Shown: in pieces, positions 53,612 to 62,905 of the stretch | Numbering within the stretch: the first letter of the stretch is position 1 | Layout: every line of letters starts with the position of its first letter | NCBI GenBank assembly: GCA_019351895.1 | Contig: JABBOH010000013.1 | Coordinates: 1 to 64,000, forward strand | Source: Pseudomonadota bacterium | Lineage (GTDB): Bacteria; Pseudomonadota; Alphaproteobacteria; Acetobacterales; Acetobacteraceae | Direction: 5' to 3' | DNA length: 64,000 nt | The notes under the pieces: generated by a model | Told to the model about the DNA's origin: nothing | The model's input: the letters and a program-made list of their open reading frames with translations, nothing else | Databases searched by the model: none | Translations under genes and position numbers: made by a program

Positions 53612-54850
53612 TCACCGCAGCTTCCGGCCTGCGCGACGGCGGACATGCATCAGCCCAAGCAGCCCGATGCTCGCCAGTCCGCCAAGCCCCAGCGCCGCGA
53701 GCGCGCCGAGCGGACCCAAGGGGTCGATCAACCCGCCCGCCAGGATCATGCCGAGCGGCCAACAACCGATGCAGACGGTGACAAGTCCCATCACCCGGCT
53801 GCGAAGCGCGGGCGGCGTCTCCGCCATCACGATCGTCGTCTGGTGGATGTTGTAGACGGCGCTGCCGATCCCCCCGGCCGCGAGCGCGATCAGCATGCCG
53901 AGCAGCGGATGGGCCCCGTGGCCGAGCATCGCCGAGGTCGCGAGGGCCGTGAAGAAGATCGTGGCGCCCGCCGCCAGCCAGCCGATGGCAGGCCCAGGGA
54001 GCGGCCTCAGCGCGACCAGCGTGCCGGCGATGAGCGAGCCCGTGGGCTCCGCCGCCGCCAGGGCGCCGATCATCTCGGGCGATACGTTCAGCACCAGCTT
54101 GCCGATCGGCGCCACGAGCGTGCTGTAGCTGTAGCCGAACAGGTTGGTCAGGATCGTGATGCCGAGCAGCAGCATGATGGTGCCCTGCCGGCGGGCGAAG
54201 GCCATGCCGTCCCGCAGGTCCTGCAGCGCCCCGGCCACGGTCAGGCGGCGCACCGTCTCCTGCCGGTGCCGGATGGTGCCGACCAGGATCGCCGTGACCG
54301 TGCTGAGGCCCGCCGACATCAGGAACGCGCCGGATAGCCCGATGTGCTGATAGGCGATGCCGCCGGCGACCGGCCCCAGGACGCGCGTCGCGTAATTCGT
54401 CATGCTGTCGACGGCGACCGCGCGGAGCGCCAGCGAAGGACCCGCGCATTCGGCGATCATGCGCCGGCGTGCCGGCATCTCGGTGGCATAGACGAGCCCG
54501 CTGACCAGGGCGGCGACGCCGATCTGCCACGGCTGCAGCACGCCGAGCGAGGCCAGAACGCCGACCGTCCCGGCGGAAGCCGCGCTCAGCAGCAGACCGC
54601 CGAGGACGATGTATTTCCGGTTGGCGGCATCCGAGATCACGCCGATGAACGCGCCCGTCGCCAGCAGCGGCAGGCTGCGCGCCGCCGATACCAATGCGAC
54701 GTCGAAACCGGATTTCGTCACCTGCAGCGTAAAGAGCGCGGCGGCCAGAACCTCCAGCCACAGCATGGCGTTGGAGACGCCGCCCGCGACCCAGAGCGGC
54801 ACGAAGCCGGGCGCCCGCGCCAGTTGACCGCCAAACCGCAAGCCCATCAT
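53612..54850 (-). CDS. MFS exporter in the copper operon (EntS-like)
   Basis: A 412-residue, 12-helix major facilitator of the EntS/MFS_3 group: VPLWVAGGVSNAMLW, RSLPLLATGAFIGVISDAANRK, ATEMPARRRMIAE, LGPVAGGIAYQ. The ATG at 54850 overlaps the cueR stop (ATGA), placing it in copA-cueR-MFS. Relatives export siderophores or drugs; its place behind cueR suggests copper-induced expression. Whether it exports copper complexes is unknown. Confidence 0.9.
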   Translation of the reverse strand: MMGLRFGGQLARAPGFVPLWVAGGVSNAMLWLEVLAAALFTLQVTKSGFDVALVSAARSLPLLATGAFIGVISDAANRKYIVLGGLLLSAASAGTVGVLASLGVLQPWQIGVAALVSGLVYATEMPARRRMIAECAGPSLALRAVAVDSMTNYATRVLGPVAGGIAYQHIGLSGAFLMSAGLSTVTAILVGTIRHRQETVRRLTVAGALQDLRDGMAFARRQGTIMLLLGITILTNLFGYSYSTLVAPIGKLVLNVSPEMIGALAAAEPTGSLIAGTLVALRPLPGPAIGWLAAGATIFFTALATSAMLGHGAHPLLGMLIALAAGGIGSAVYNIHQTTIVMAETPPALRSRVMGLVTVCIGCWPLGMILAGGLIDPLGPLGALAALGLGGLASIGLLGLMHVRRRAGRKLR

Positions 54851-55323
54851 GAACGTCTGGCGGCGGCTCCGGCGATGGGGGAACGGGCGCGGCCCGCGCT
54901 CGCCATCATGCTCCCCGCCGCAAGGCCACCGGCCGGCGCGTGGTGCTCCAGGTCGTTCAGGATGGGGCAGTCCGGCTGATGGTCGCCGACGCAGGCATCG
55001 GCGAGTTGCTGCAGCGCCATTCGCATGTCGGTGAGCTCGGCGATGCGGCGCTCCAATTCCGCCACGTGCTCCATCGCGACCCGCTTGACCTCGCGGCTCG
55101 GCTGCTTGCCCTGCCACAGGCTGACGAGGCGGCGGATGCGCTCGATCGGGAAGCCGAATTCGCGCGCACGATGGACGAAGCGGAGCGTGTTGACCTCGCC
55201 CTCGGTATAGACGCGGTAGCCGGACAAGCTGCGCCCCGCCTGCGGGATCAGTCCGATGCGCTCGTAGTAGCGGATCATCTTGGCGCTGACGCCGGACGCC
55301 TTGGATGCGTCGCCGATGTTCAT
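54847..55323 (-). CDS. cueR: Copper-responsive MerR-family regulator
   Basis: About 158 residues. MerR helix-turn-helix at [20 protein letters not shown], dimerisation helix, and Cu(I)-binding loop Cys111-x7-Cys119 (CVGDHQPDC), the same spacing as Cys112/Cys120 of E. coli CueR. A Cu(I)/Ag(I)/Au(I)-sensing activator is expected. The ATG at 55323 overlaps the copA stop. The C-terminal tail is about 30 residues longer than in E. coli CueR. Expected targets are the two boxes at 57632-57653 and 57730-57749. Confidence 0.93.
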   Translation of the reverse strand: MNIGDASKASGVSAKMIRYYERIGLIPQAGRSLSGYRVYTEGEVNTLRFVHRAREFGFPIERIRRLVSLWQGKQPSREVKRVAMEHVAELERRIAELTDMRMALQQLADACVGDHQPDCPILNDLEHHAPAGGLAAGSMMASAGRARSPIAGAAARRS

Positions 55324-57596
55324 GGGCGTCTCCTCTCCGCGCCGGGCGTCCATCCGCGCAGAAGCAAGGCGTTGGTGACGACGCTGACGCTGCTGAGCGC
55401 CATCGCGGCCCCCGCGATGACCGGGCTGAGGAAGCCCAGCGCCGCGAGCGGAATGCCGATGAGGTTATAGGCGAAGGCCCAGAAGAGTCCTTGCCGGATC
55501 TTGGCGTAGGTGCGCCGCGACACGTCGATGGCGTCCGCGACCAGCGCCGGGTCGCCCCGCATGAGCGTGATCCCCGCCGTGTGCATCGCGACATCCGTGC
55601 CGGTCGCCATCGCGATGCCGATATCGGCGGCGGCCAGGGCAGGGGCGTCGTTGATGCCGTCGCCGACCATGGCGACGACCGTGCCGTGCTCGTGCAGCTT
55701 GGCCACCGCCTCCGCCTTGCCGCCGGGCAGCAGTTCGGCGAAGACCTCGTCGATGCCGAGGTCCCGGGCGACCGCGTCGGCAGCGCCATGGCCGTCGCCG
55801 GTCAGCATCACCGTGCGGATGCCGTGGCGGTGCAACTCCGAGATGGCGCCGCGCGCCGTCGGCTTGACCGCGTCTGCGAAGGCCAGCAGGCCGAGCACGC
55901 CGCTTCGGGGCGTCACTGCCCCGGGCCCCGTTTCAGCCAGCCAGGAGACGGTGTGGCCCGATGCTTCGAGCGCGCGGGCGCGTTCGTCCATGCCGGCGGA
56001 GGGAACAAGCCCCGCCTCGGTCAGCAGCCGCCGGTTGCCCATGAGGAGGCTGCGGCCCGCAACCTTCCCCGATACGCCGCGGCCCGCGAGCGCGCGGAAA
56101 TCCGCCACCGGCTCGGGGTTCTCCGCGGCGGCGCCCGCCACCGCACGGCGGCGGACGGCGGCGGCCAGCGGATGCTCGCTGCCCGCCTGCAGGAGCGCCG
56201 CAAGCCGCAGCATCTCGTCGGCATCCGTGCCAGCCGCGGCCATGACATCGGTCACCTCGGGCCGTCCCTCGGTCAGCGTGCCGGTTTTATCGAAGGCGAC
56301 CAGCGTGATCGCGTGCGCCCGTTCCAGCGCCTCCGCGTCCTTGATGAGAATCCCGTGCCGCGCGGCGGCTCCGGTTCCGACCATGATCGCGGTCGGCGTC
56401 GCGAGGCCGAGCGCGCAAGGGCAGGCGATGACCATGATCGCGACCGCGTTCAGGATGGCGACGGTCGCATTGCCGGTCATCGCCCACCAGCCGATGAAGG
56501 TCAGCAGCGCGATGCCGAGCACCACCGGCACGAAGACCGCGCTGACCCGGTCCACCACCCGCTGGATGGGCGCCTTGGAGGCCTGCGCCCCCTCGACCAT
56601 GCGGATAATGCGGGCGAGCGCTGTCTCGGCGCCGACGGCCGTCGTCTCCACGACCAGCCGCCCGTCCGCATCGATTGAGCCGCCGGTCACGGCGTCGCCG
56701 ACCGTCTTCTCGACCGGCAGGCTCTCGCCGGTCAGCATGGACGCATCGACGCTCCCGCTGCCCTCGACGATCCGCCCATCGACCGGGATGCGCTCGCCCG
56801 GCCGCACGATGACGCGGTCGCCCACGGCGATCTCGGCCAGCGGCACGTCGCGCTCGATGCCGTCGCGGGCAAGCCGCGCCGTCTCCGGCCGCAGTCCCGA
56901 GAGCGCGCGGATGGCGGAGGCGGTCTGGCCGCGGGCACGTCCCTCCATCCACTTTCCGAGCAGAACGAAGGTGACGATGAGGGCGGCGCTGTCGAAGTAG
57001 AGAACGGGCGCGGGCCCGGGATGGGCGGCCAGCAGCTCATAGAGGCTCAGCCCCCAGGCGGCCGAGGTGCCGAGCGCCACCAGCAGGTCCATGTTGCCCG
57101 AGAGCGCGCGGGCGGCCTTCCAGCCCGAGACGTAGAACCGCCAGCCGAGCCAGAACTGCACGGGCGTCGCCAGCGCCAGCTCCAGCCAGCCGGGCAGCAG
57201 CCGGCCGTCTCCCAGCAGATGCGCGACCATCCCGGCGAGCAGCGGCGCGGACAGCACGGCCGCGATGATCACCCGCACGAGGTCGTGCCGGCCACGCTCG
57301 GCGGCGGCCTTCGCCTCCTCGCCCGGGGCTTCCTCTGCAACCGGCGTGGCGTTGTAGCCTGCCGCCCGCACGGCGGCGGCGAGCCGCTCCGCCGTGACCG
57401 CTCCGGGCGAGGTGGTCACCCTTGCCCGTTCGGTCGCGAGGTTCACCTCCGCATCGAGCACGCCGGCCTCCCGCTTCAACGCGCGCTCGACGCGGTTGAC
57501 GCAGGAGGCGCAGGTCATGCCGGTGATGCTGAGGTCGATCTCGGTGAAATCTGGGCGGGCGGTGGTTTCGCGGCCGTCGAGCGTGATCGTGTCCAT
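55320..57596 (-). CDS. copA: Cu(I)-exporting P1B-type ATPase
   Basis: A 758-residue copper pump with one N-terminal heavy-metal domain (GMTCASC, Cys29/Cys32), the membrane metal site CPCALG, phosphorylation motif DKTGTLTEG, the SEHPLA motif, and [14 protein letters not shown]7 YN and TM8 MALSS, which define Cu(I) specificity in P1B-1 ATPases, are present ([19 protein letters not shown]). Moves Cu(I) from cytoplasm to periplasm. First gene of copA-cueR-MFS; a CueR-type box lies about 36 bp upstream. Confidence 0.97.
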   Translation of the reverse strand: MDTITLDGRETTARPDFTEIDLSITGMTCASCVNRVERALKREAGVLDAEVNLATERARVTTSPGAVTAERLAAAVRAAGYNATPVAEEAPGEEAKAAAERGRHDLVRVIIAAVLSAPLLAGMVAHLLGDGRLLPGWLELALATPVQFWLGWRFYVSGWKAARALSGNMDLLVALGTSAAWGLSLYELLAAHPGPAPVLYFDSAALIVTFVLLGKWMEGRARGQTASAIRALSGLRPETARLARDGIERDVPLAEIAVGDRVIVRPGERIPVDGRIVEGSGSVDASMLTGESLPVEKTVGDAVTGGSIDADGRLVVETTAVGAETALARIIRMVEGAQASKAPIQRVVDRVSAVFVPVVLGIALLTFIGWWAMTGNATVAILNAVAIMVIACPCALGLATPTAIMVGTGAAARHGILIKDAEALERAHAITLVAFDKTGTLTEGRPEVTDVMAAAGTDADEMLRLAALLQAGSEHPLAAAVRRRAVAGAAAENPEPVADFRALAGRGVSGKVAGRSLLMGNRRLLTEAGLVPSAGMDERARALEASGHTVSWLAETGPGAVTPRSGVLGLLAFADAVKPTARGAISELHRHGIRTVMLTGDGHGAADAVARDLGIDEVFAELLPGGKAEAVAKLHEHGTVVAMVGDGINDAPALAAADIGIAMATGTDVAMHTAGITLMRGDPALVADAIDVSRRTYAKIRQGLFWAFAYNLIGIPLAALGFLSPVIAGAAMALSSVSVVTNALLLRGWTPGAERRRP

Positions 57597-57631
57597 GGGG
57601 CGTTCTCCAACTCACGCTGCGTCAGATGGCG

Positions 57632-57653
57632 CTTCCCATCGTGGGAAGGTCAA
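57632..57653 (-). promoter_or_regulatory. CueR-type box upstream of copA
   Basis: Read on the minus strand: TTGACC (-35-like) followed by TTCCCACGATGGGAAG. The dyad ACCTTCC-N7-GGAAG has the same spacing as the E. coli copA CueR box. A clear -10 is not seen at the expected 19-20 bp distance. 36 bp before the copA start. Confidence 0.75.
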
Positions 57654-57729
57654 GGAGGACCGTTCGGCCCCTGCGCATGCCAGGGAGGGGGCAAACGCGA
57701 CCCAAGGGCAAAACCTTGGCCGGAGGCGG

Positions 57730-57749
57730 TTGACCTTCCCATGTGGGAA
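57730..57749 (+). promoter_or_regulatory. Second CueR-type box, facing DUF4396-copZ
   Basis: On the plus strand: TTGACCTTCCCATGTGGGAA, the same half-sites as the copA box but with a 6-bp instead of 7-bp centre. It points toward the DUF4396 gene, 38 bp before its start. No strong -10 is visible. Confidence 0.65.
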
Positions 57750-57787
57750 CACCCACCTCCCGGCCGTTCCGGAAACGCCGATGACGG

Positions 57788-58531
57788 ATGCGACTGATGA
57801 TACCAGCCTGGCTCCACGATCTGTCGATCGCCTACCTCGTGCTCGGCGGCATCTGCGCCGTCGTGATCGCGGTGGACGAGGCGCGTGATCCCCAGCACAT
57901 GGGGATCATGAACGTCGTGTGGCCGGCGACCGCGCTCTTCGGGACGGTTCTCGTCGTTCGGCAATATTACGCATACGGTCGCCTTGCGACGCATGCGAAG
58001 ATGCATGCGGCGATGGAGCGGGGCGAGGCACCGCCGAGCCAGACGCAGACGCCGTTTCCGATGAAGGTGGCCAATGGCGCGCTTCATTGCGGCAGCGGCT
58101 GCACGCTCGGGGACATCTGCGCCGAGTGGCTGGTCTTCGCGGTGCCGGCGATCGCCGTCGCCTTCGGCTGGCATGGCATCTTCGGAGACCGCATCTTCGC
58201 GGTCTGGATCGTCGACTACCTGTTCGCCTACGCCTTCGGCGTCGTGTTCCAGTATTTCACGATCGCACCGATGCGCGGGCTGTCCCTCGGCCCTGGCATC
58301 GTCGCCGCCATCAAGGCCGACACGCTGTCGCTCACCGCTTGGCAGGTCGGCATGTACGGTTTCATGGCGATCGCCTACTTCGCCATCTTCCGCGCGGGGC
58401 TCGGCGTGACGCTCAAGACCGACACGCCCGAGTTCTGGTTCATGATGCAGATCGCCATGATGTGCGGCTTCGCCACCGCCTATCCGATGAACTGGTGGCT
58501 GATCCGGATCGGCATCAAGGAAACGATGTAG
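57788..58531 (+). CDS. DUF4396 membrane protein of the copper locus
   Basis: A 247-residue protein with about six membrane helices and a cytoplasm- or periplasm-facing loop carrying the family motif HCGSGCTLGD (His100, Cys101, Cys105) plus Cys111. Met and His residues are frequent in the preceding loop (THAKMHAAMERG). The cluster of Cys/His next to helices suggests metal binding. Function is not established. Placed between a CueR-type box and copZ. Start 57788 or 57797. Confidence 0.85.
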   Translation: MRLMIPAWLHDLSIAYLVLGGICAVVIAVDEARDPQHMGIMNVVWPATALFGTVLVVRQYYAYGRLATHAKMHAAMERGEAPPSQTQTPFPMKVANGALHCGSGCTLGDICAEWLVFAVPAIAVAFGWHGIFGDRIFAVWIVDYLFAYAFGVVFQYFTIAPMRGLSLGPGIVAAIKADTLSLTAWQVGMYGFMAIAYFAIFRAGLGVTLKTDTPEFWFMMQIAMMCGFATAYPMNWWLIRIGIKETM

Positions 58532-58573
58532 TCCCGGCCTACGGGGCTCGCAATCTCAACGATGGAGAGAAAG

Positions 58574-58774
58574 ATGACGCTTCAACTCAAGGTCGACGGC
58601 ATGACCTGCGCCCATTGCGTGCGCGCGGTCACGGACGTGGTCCATGCCGTAGCGCCGCAGGCGGCTGTCGCCGTCGATCTGAAGCACGGCCTCGTGACGG
58701 TGGAGAGCGCCGCTGCCATCTCGACCCCGGCAATCCGTCAGGCGATCGAGGAGGAGGGCTACAAGGTTCGTTAG
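58574..58774 (+). CDS. copZ: Copper chaperone (HMA domain)
   Basis: A 66-residue heavy-metal-associated domain: metal site GMTCAHC, terminal IEEEGYKV. It hands Cu(I) to CopA and probably buffers copper for CueR. ATG 58574 has GGAGAGAAAG upstream; an in-frame ATG at 58562 overlaps that element. 42 bp after the DUF4396 gene, same strand, so part of the predicted CueR regulon. Its stop overlaps the convergent ssuB stop. Confidence 0.92.
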   Translation: MTLQLKVDGMTCAHCVRAVTDVVHAVAPQAAVAVDLKHGLVTVESAAAISTPAIRQAIEEEGYKVR

Positions 58775-59544
58775 CCGCCGCCGTCCAGCCCGTTCTCATC
58801 GATGCCGAGCGTGCCCAGCAGCTGCTGCCGCAGGCGGATGAACTCCGGGTCGCCATGATGGCGCGGGCGATCGAGCGGGATCGCCACATCCGCCCCGATG
58901 CGGCCGTCGATCAGCACCACCGCTCGGTCCGCCAGCAGCAGCGCCTCGTCCACGTCATGCGTCACGAGCAGAACCGTCAGGTCGTGCATCTGCCAGAGCT
59001 TGCCGACCAGCGCCTGCATGCGCAGCCGCGTCAGCGCGTCGAGTGCGGCGAAGGGCTCGTCGAGCAGCATGAGCTTGGGCTCGCGGACCAGCGCGCGCGC
59101 CAATGCCACGCGCTGCGCCTCGCCGCCCGAGAGGGTCAGGGGCCACGCATCCAGCCGATGGGAAAGGCCGAGTTCGGACAGCGCCGCGCTCGCCCGCGCG
59201 CGCGCGTCGCCGCGACGCAGCCCGAGCGACACGTTGCGCCACACCTTTTTCCAGGGGAGCAAACGCGGCTCCTGAAAGACGACGGCGCGGCGATCGGGCA
59301 CCGACACCGTGCCGGCGGGCGCGGTGTCGAGCCCCGCCAGCGTGCGAAGCAGCGTCGACTTGCCCGAGCCCGACCGGCCGAGAAGTGCTGTGAAGCTCCC
59401 GGCTTCGAGTTCGAGATCGAGGTCGTCCAGGATATTCGGCCCGCCGAAGGAGCGGGTGAGGCCGCGAATGCTGACGGCCGCCTCGCCCCGCGTGACGCGC
59501 GGCTCGTCCAGGACCGGTGTATGGCTTTGCAGCGCGGTCATCAT
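58771..59544 (-). CDS. ssuB: Sulfonate/taurine-type ABC transporter ATPase
   Basis: A 257-residue ATPase: Walker A GRSGSGKST, Q-loop VVFQEPRLLPWKKVW, signature LSGGEAQRVALARAL, Walker B LMLLDEPFAALD, H-loop LVTHDVDEAL. The EPRLLPWKKVWRNV block is typical of SsuB. Powers import with the permease upstream; start ATGATG at 59544 overlaps the ssuC stop. Confidence 0.9.
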   Translation of the reverse strand: MMTALQSHTPVLDEPRVTRGEAAVSIRGLTRSFGGPNILDDLDLELEAGSFTALLGRSGSGKSTLLRTLAGLDTAPAGTVSVPDRRAVVFQEPRLLPWKKVWRNVSLGLRRGDARARASAALSELGLSHRLDAWPLTLSGGEAQRVALARALVREPKLMLLDEPFAALDALTRLRMQALVGKLWQMHDLTVLLVTHDVDEALLLADRAVVLIDGRIGADVAIPLDRPRHHGDPEFIRLRQQLLGTLGIDENGLDGGG

Positions 59545-60389
59545 GCGGCCCTCCGGTTCGGCTGCTGGGCGTCGGTGAAGGTCGGCCTCCAGGCGAGCGC
59601 TCGGCGCTCGATGGCGCGGACCATCTGGTCCGTGGTCAGGCCGAGGATCGCGTAGATGATGAGGCCCACGAAGATCACATCGGTCTCAAGGAAGTCGCGC
59701 GCGTTCATCACCAGATAGCCGATGCCGCTATTGGCGTTGACCTGCTCGGCCACCACGAGCGTCAGCCAGGCGATGCCGACGGCGTAGCGCAGCCCGACCA
59801 GGAAGGACGGCAGCGCGCCCGGCAGGATGACGTTCCAGATGATCTCGGCGCGGGTGAGGTCGAGCGTCGTCGCAGCCTCGATCACCTTGCGGTCGACCGC
59901 GCGGATGCCGGCGAACAGATTGAGATAGACCGGAAACACGCTGCCGAGCGCGATCAGCGCGATCTTCGGCGTCTCGCCGATGCCGAACCACAGGATGAAG
60001 AGCGGGATGAGCGCCAGATGAGGCAGCGTCCGCACCATCTGCAACGTCGAGTCGACGGTGTTCTCGCCGAAGCGCGACAGGCCGGCGAACAGTCCGAAGG
60101 CGATGCCGAGGAACACCCCGATGCCGAGCCCGACGGCGACCCGCACGAGCGAAATCCAGAGATTGCCCAGCAGCTGTCCGGTGACGAGCAGCTGCCAGAA
60201 CGCCTCGGCGACGCGGATGGGCGACGGCATCAGCCGGGCGTTGATCCAGCCGAAGGAATCCAGCGCCTGCCAGACCACGAGGATCAGCACGGGGACTAGG
60301 AAGCGATGGGCGCCGTCGAACGCCTTGCTGACGGCCCGGGAGGGCGCGCGAGCGACGGACCGTTCAACGGTCAGAGTGGCGCTGGCCAT
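59541..60389 (-). CDS. ssuC: Sulfonate-type ABC transporter permease
   Basis: A 282-residue inner-membrane permease with six helices and the coupling loop EAATTLDLTRAEIIWNVILP; the C-terminal GIGYLVMNARDFLETDVIFV is characteristic of SsuC. ATG 60389 has GGGAG about 8 nt upstream; a longer reading upstream to 60641 has no support. Partner of ssuB, divergent from the binding protein. Confidence 0.9.
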   Translation of the reverse strand: MASATLTVERSVARAPSRAVSKAFDGAHRFLVPVLILVVWQALDSFGWINARLMPSPIRVAEAFWQLLVTGQLLGNLWISLVRVAVGLGIGVFLGIAFGLFAGLSRFGENTVDSTLQMVRTLPHLALIPLFILWFGIGETPKIALIALGSVFPVYLNLFAGIRAVDRKVIEAATTLDLTRAEIIWNVILPGALPSFLVGLRYAVGIAWLTLVVAEQVNANSGIGYLVMNARDFLETDVIFVGLIIYAILGLTTDQMVRAIERRALAWRPTFTDAQQPNRRAA

Positions 60390-60546
60390 AGACAAACTCC
60401 CATGACGAAACCGTGTCCGTGCTGCGTGGAACAAAAATATACACGATTGACGCCGATGATATAGTTCAAATACCACTCGGGTAAAGCGGGTGAGGCATGA
60501 ATCCCCGTTCCACGGCCATGAGATGGCCCAGATCAGGAAGATCACG
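60390..60546. promoter_or_regulatory. Divergent ssuCB / ssuA promoter region
   Basis: 157 bp between divergent importer genes, AT-richer than surroundings (AAAAATATACACGATTGACG, GATGATATAGTTCAAATACC). TTGACG followed by GATATAGTT could be a -35/-10 pair for ssuA. Both units are likely controlled from here, probably by sulfur supply. Confidence 0.5.
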
Positions 60547-61488
60547 ATGATCAGACGGCGATCCCTTCTCGCGGCGGCGCCGGCCTTGGCGGTCGCCGGT
60601 TCATTCGCGGCGAGGCCCGCCCTGGCATCAGGCGGGACCATCCATATCGGCTACCAGAAATACGGCACGCTGCTGCTGCTCAAGGCGGCCGGCACCCTGG
60701 ACAAGACGCTTGCGCCCCTCGGTTTCACCGTCGCCTGGAGTGAATTCCTGTCCGGGCCGCCGCTGCTCGAGGCCCTGAATGCGGGCGCCATCGATCTCGG
60801 GATCGTCGGCGAAACCCCACCCGTCTTCGCGCAAGCGGCGGGAACGCCCTTCGTCTATGTGGCGGCCGATCCGCCCGCACCGAAGGGCGAGGGCATCGTG
60901 CTGCCGGCCGGCAGCGCCATCCGCAGCGTGGTAGAGTTGCGCGGCAAGCGCGTCATCACCACCAAGGGCTCCAACGCGAACTACCTGCTGGTGGCGGCAC
61001 TGGCGAAGGCGGGGCTGCGACCGCATGACGTGGACATCGGCTACTTAGCGCCGCCGGATGCCTTCGCCGCCTTCCGCACCGGCGGCGTCGACGCCTGGTG
61101 CTGCTGGGATCCGCTATTCGCGGCGGCGGAGATGACGGGCGGCCGGCTGCTGACGGACGCCACCGGCATCGCGCCGAACCACCAGTTCTTCCTGGCGCGC
61201 GATGCCTTCGCCAAGGCGCATGCGCCCGTCGTCCACGCGGTCCTTGCCGCCATCGCGGCCACCGAGAAGACCGTCCAGGCCAACCCCGGCGCCGCAGCAG
61301 CGGCCATCGGGCCCGCGACCGGCATCCCGCTGCCGGTGCTGAAGATCGCCCTGCCGCGGATGGGCTACGGGGTCGGGCCGATGACCCCGGCGATCTTCGC
61401 GGAGCAGCAGCAGATCGCCGACACCTTCTACAAGCTCGGCCTGATCCCGAAGCGGATCGTCGTCACCGAGAAGGCGTGGCAGAGCTAG
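60547..61488 (+). CDS. ssuA: Periplasmic sulfonate-type ABC substrate-binding protein
   Basis: A 313-residue binding protein. Twin-arginine-like signal (IRRRSLLAAAPALAVAG) ending at ARPALA, then IHIGYQKYGTLLLLKAAG, FTVAWSEFLSGPPLLEALNAG, ETPPVFAQAAG and VDAWCCWDPLFA, the SsuA/NMT1-like pattern. Captures aliphatic sulfonates or a related organosulfur or nitrogen compound; exact ligand unknown. AGGAAG upstream of ATG 60547. No desulfonase (ssuD) is in the window. Confidence 0.88.
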   Translation: MIRRRSLLAAAPALAVAGSFAARPALASGGTIHIGYQKYGTLLLLKAAGTLDKTLAPLGFTVAWSEFLSGPPLLEALNAGAIDLGIVGETPPVFAQAAGTPFVYVAADPPAPKGEGIVLPAGSAIRSVVELRGKRVITTKGSNANYLLVAALAKAGLRPHDVDIGYLAPPDAFAAFRTGGVDAWCCWDPLFAAAEMTGGRLLTDATGIAPNHQFFLARDAFAKAHAPVVHAVLAAIAATEKTVQANPGAAAAAIGPATGIPLPVLKIALPRMGYGVGPMTPAIFAEQQQIADTFYKLGLIPKRIVVTEKAWQS

Positions 61489-61497
61489 GCAGCGCCC

Positions 61498-62727
61498 TCA
61501 GATCACCCATTCCCCGCCGCGCATCAGGGCCTCCGCCGTTCCGGCGGCGGACAGCCCGTCCACGTCCACCTCGCCCGAGCCGATCATCCAGTCGATATGG
61601 ATGAGGCTGCGGTTGGCGCCGGCGGTGACGAGGGCTTCCTCGCTCAGCCCCTCGAAGCCCTGGATGCATTTGTTGTAGGCCTGCCCAAGGGCGATGTGGC
61701 TCGCCGCGTTCTCGTCGAACAGAGTGTTGTAGAACAGGATGCCGCTCTTCGAGATCGGGGACGAGTTCGGCACCAGCGCGACCTCCCCCAGCCGTGCGGC
61801 ACCCGCATCGGTTTCCAGCACCTTGCGCAGCACCATCTCGCCGGTGCGCGCCTTCGCCTCCACGATGCGTCCGGCCTCGAAGCGGACGGCGATCCCCTCG
61901 ATCAGCGTGCCCTGGTAGGAGAGCGGCTTGGTGCTGGTCACATGGCCCTCGACGCGATGGGAATGCGGCGTCGTGAAAACCTCCTCGGTCGGGATGTTCG
62001 GGTTGCAGATCACGCCGTTGCGCGCGGTCTCGGAGCCGCCCGCCCATTCGTGCCCGTCGGCGAGGCCGACGGTGAGGTCGGTGCCCGGCCCGCGGAAGTG
62101 CAGCGCCGCATAGCGCCGCTCGTTGAGGAAGGTCTTGCGGCTGTGCAGCCGGTCGTTATGGGCGTTCCAGGCTGCCACGGGATCGGCCTCGTCGATGCGG
62201 GAGGCGGCGAAGATCGCCTCCCAGAGCTTGGCCGTGGCGGTATCGAGCGGCACGTCGGGAAAGACCATCTTCGCCCAGGCGGGGCTCGCGAAGGACAGGA
62301 TGCTCCAGTTGATGTGGAAGTCCACGATGTGCTGCAGCGCGGGCTGGTAGGCCTTCGAGCGCGCGCGGTTGGCGCGGCTGACCTTTTCCGGATCCTGGGC
62401 GGCCAGCAGGGCCGGGTCCTCGCCCGCGATCGCGAGCCGCGCCGCGCCGTTCGCATAGGCTTTTGCCATGCCCTCGAACAGCCAGGCGGGCGCGGTGTCG
62501 AAGCTCTCCGGCGCGCCAAGCTCGAACCGGGCGAGGGTGCTCTGGTCGTCGCCGTAGAAGGCCGTCACGAGCGACGCCCCGGCCTTGTAGGCGTGGCGGG
62601 TGATGCGGCGGGCGAGCGGCAGCGCCTCGATCGGCGCGGTCATCACCACTTCCTGGCCCGCGCGTAGGCCGAGGCCCACCTTGACCGCGACTTCGGCCAG
62701 ACGGTCGAGTTTGGTTTCGAAGTCCAT
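61498..62727 (-). CDS. M29 family aminopeptidase
   Basis: A 409-residue metalloaminopeptidase (AmpS/AmpT/PepS family). Metal-binding and catalytic segments are visible: NPNIPTEEVFTTPH, LGEVALVP, FDENAASHIALGQAY and SLIHIDWMIGS, supplying Glu, His, Tyr, His and Asp ligands. Cytoplasmic, releases N-terminal residues with broad specificity. ATG 62727 with a GGGAA upstream. Confidence 0.93.
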   Translation of the reverse strand: MDFETKLDRLAEVAVKVGLGLRAGQEVVMTAPIEALPLARRITRHAYKAGASLVTAFYGDDQSTLARFELGAPESFDTAPAWLFEGMAKAYANGAARLAIAGEDPALLAAQDPEKVSRANRARSKAYQPALQHIVDFHINWSILSFASPAWAKMVFPDVPLDTATAKLWEAIFAASRIDEADPVAAWNAHNDRLHSRKTFLNERRYAALHFRGPGTDLTVGLADGHEWAGGSETARNGVICNPNIPTEEVFTTPHSHRVEGHVTSTKPLSYQGTLIEGIAVRFEAGRIVEAKARTGEMVLRKVLETDAGAARLGEVALVPNSSPISKSGILFYNTLFDENAASHIALGQAYNKCIQGFEGLSEEALVTAGANRSLIHIDWMIGSGEVDVDGLSAAGTAEALMRGGEWVI

Positions 62728-62905
62728 CGGCGGTTCCCTCGTGCTGTCGCCCGTTCTGTCGCCCGTGACTCAGAACCAAAAGCCGGTTCGGTCAAGCCGC
62801 TTTCCCGAGATGCCAGTGCCATTTTCGGGTGCTGACGCGGCGGGACGCGCGGTTCGCGGCCGGAGAGGGCATGACGCGTCAGTGGCGCCGGGGTATGCTC
62901 GCCCG

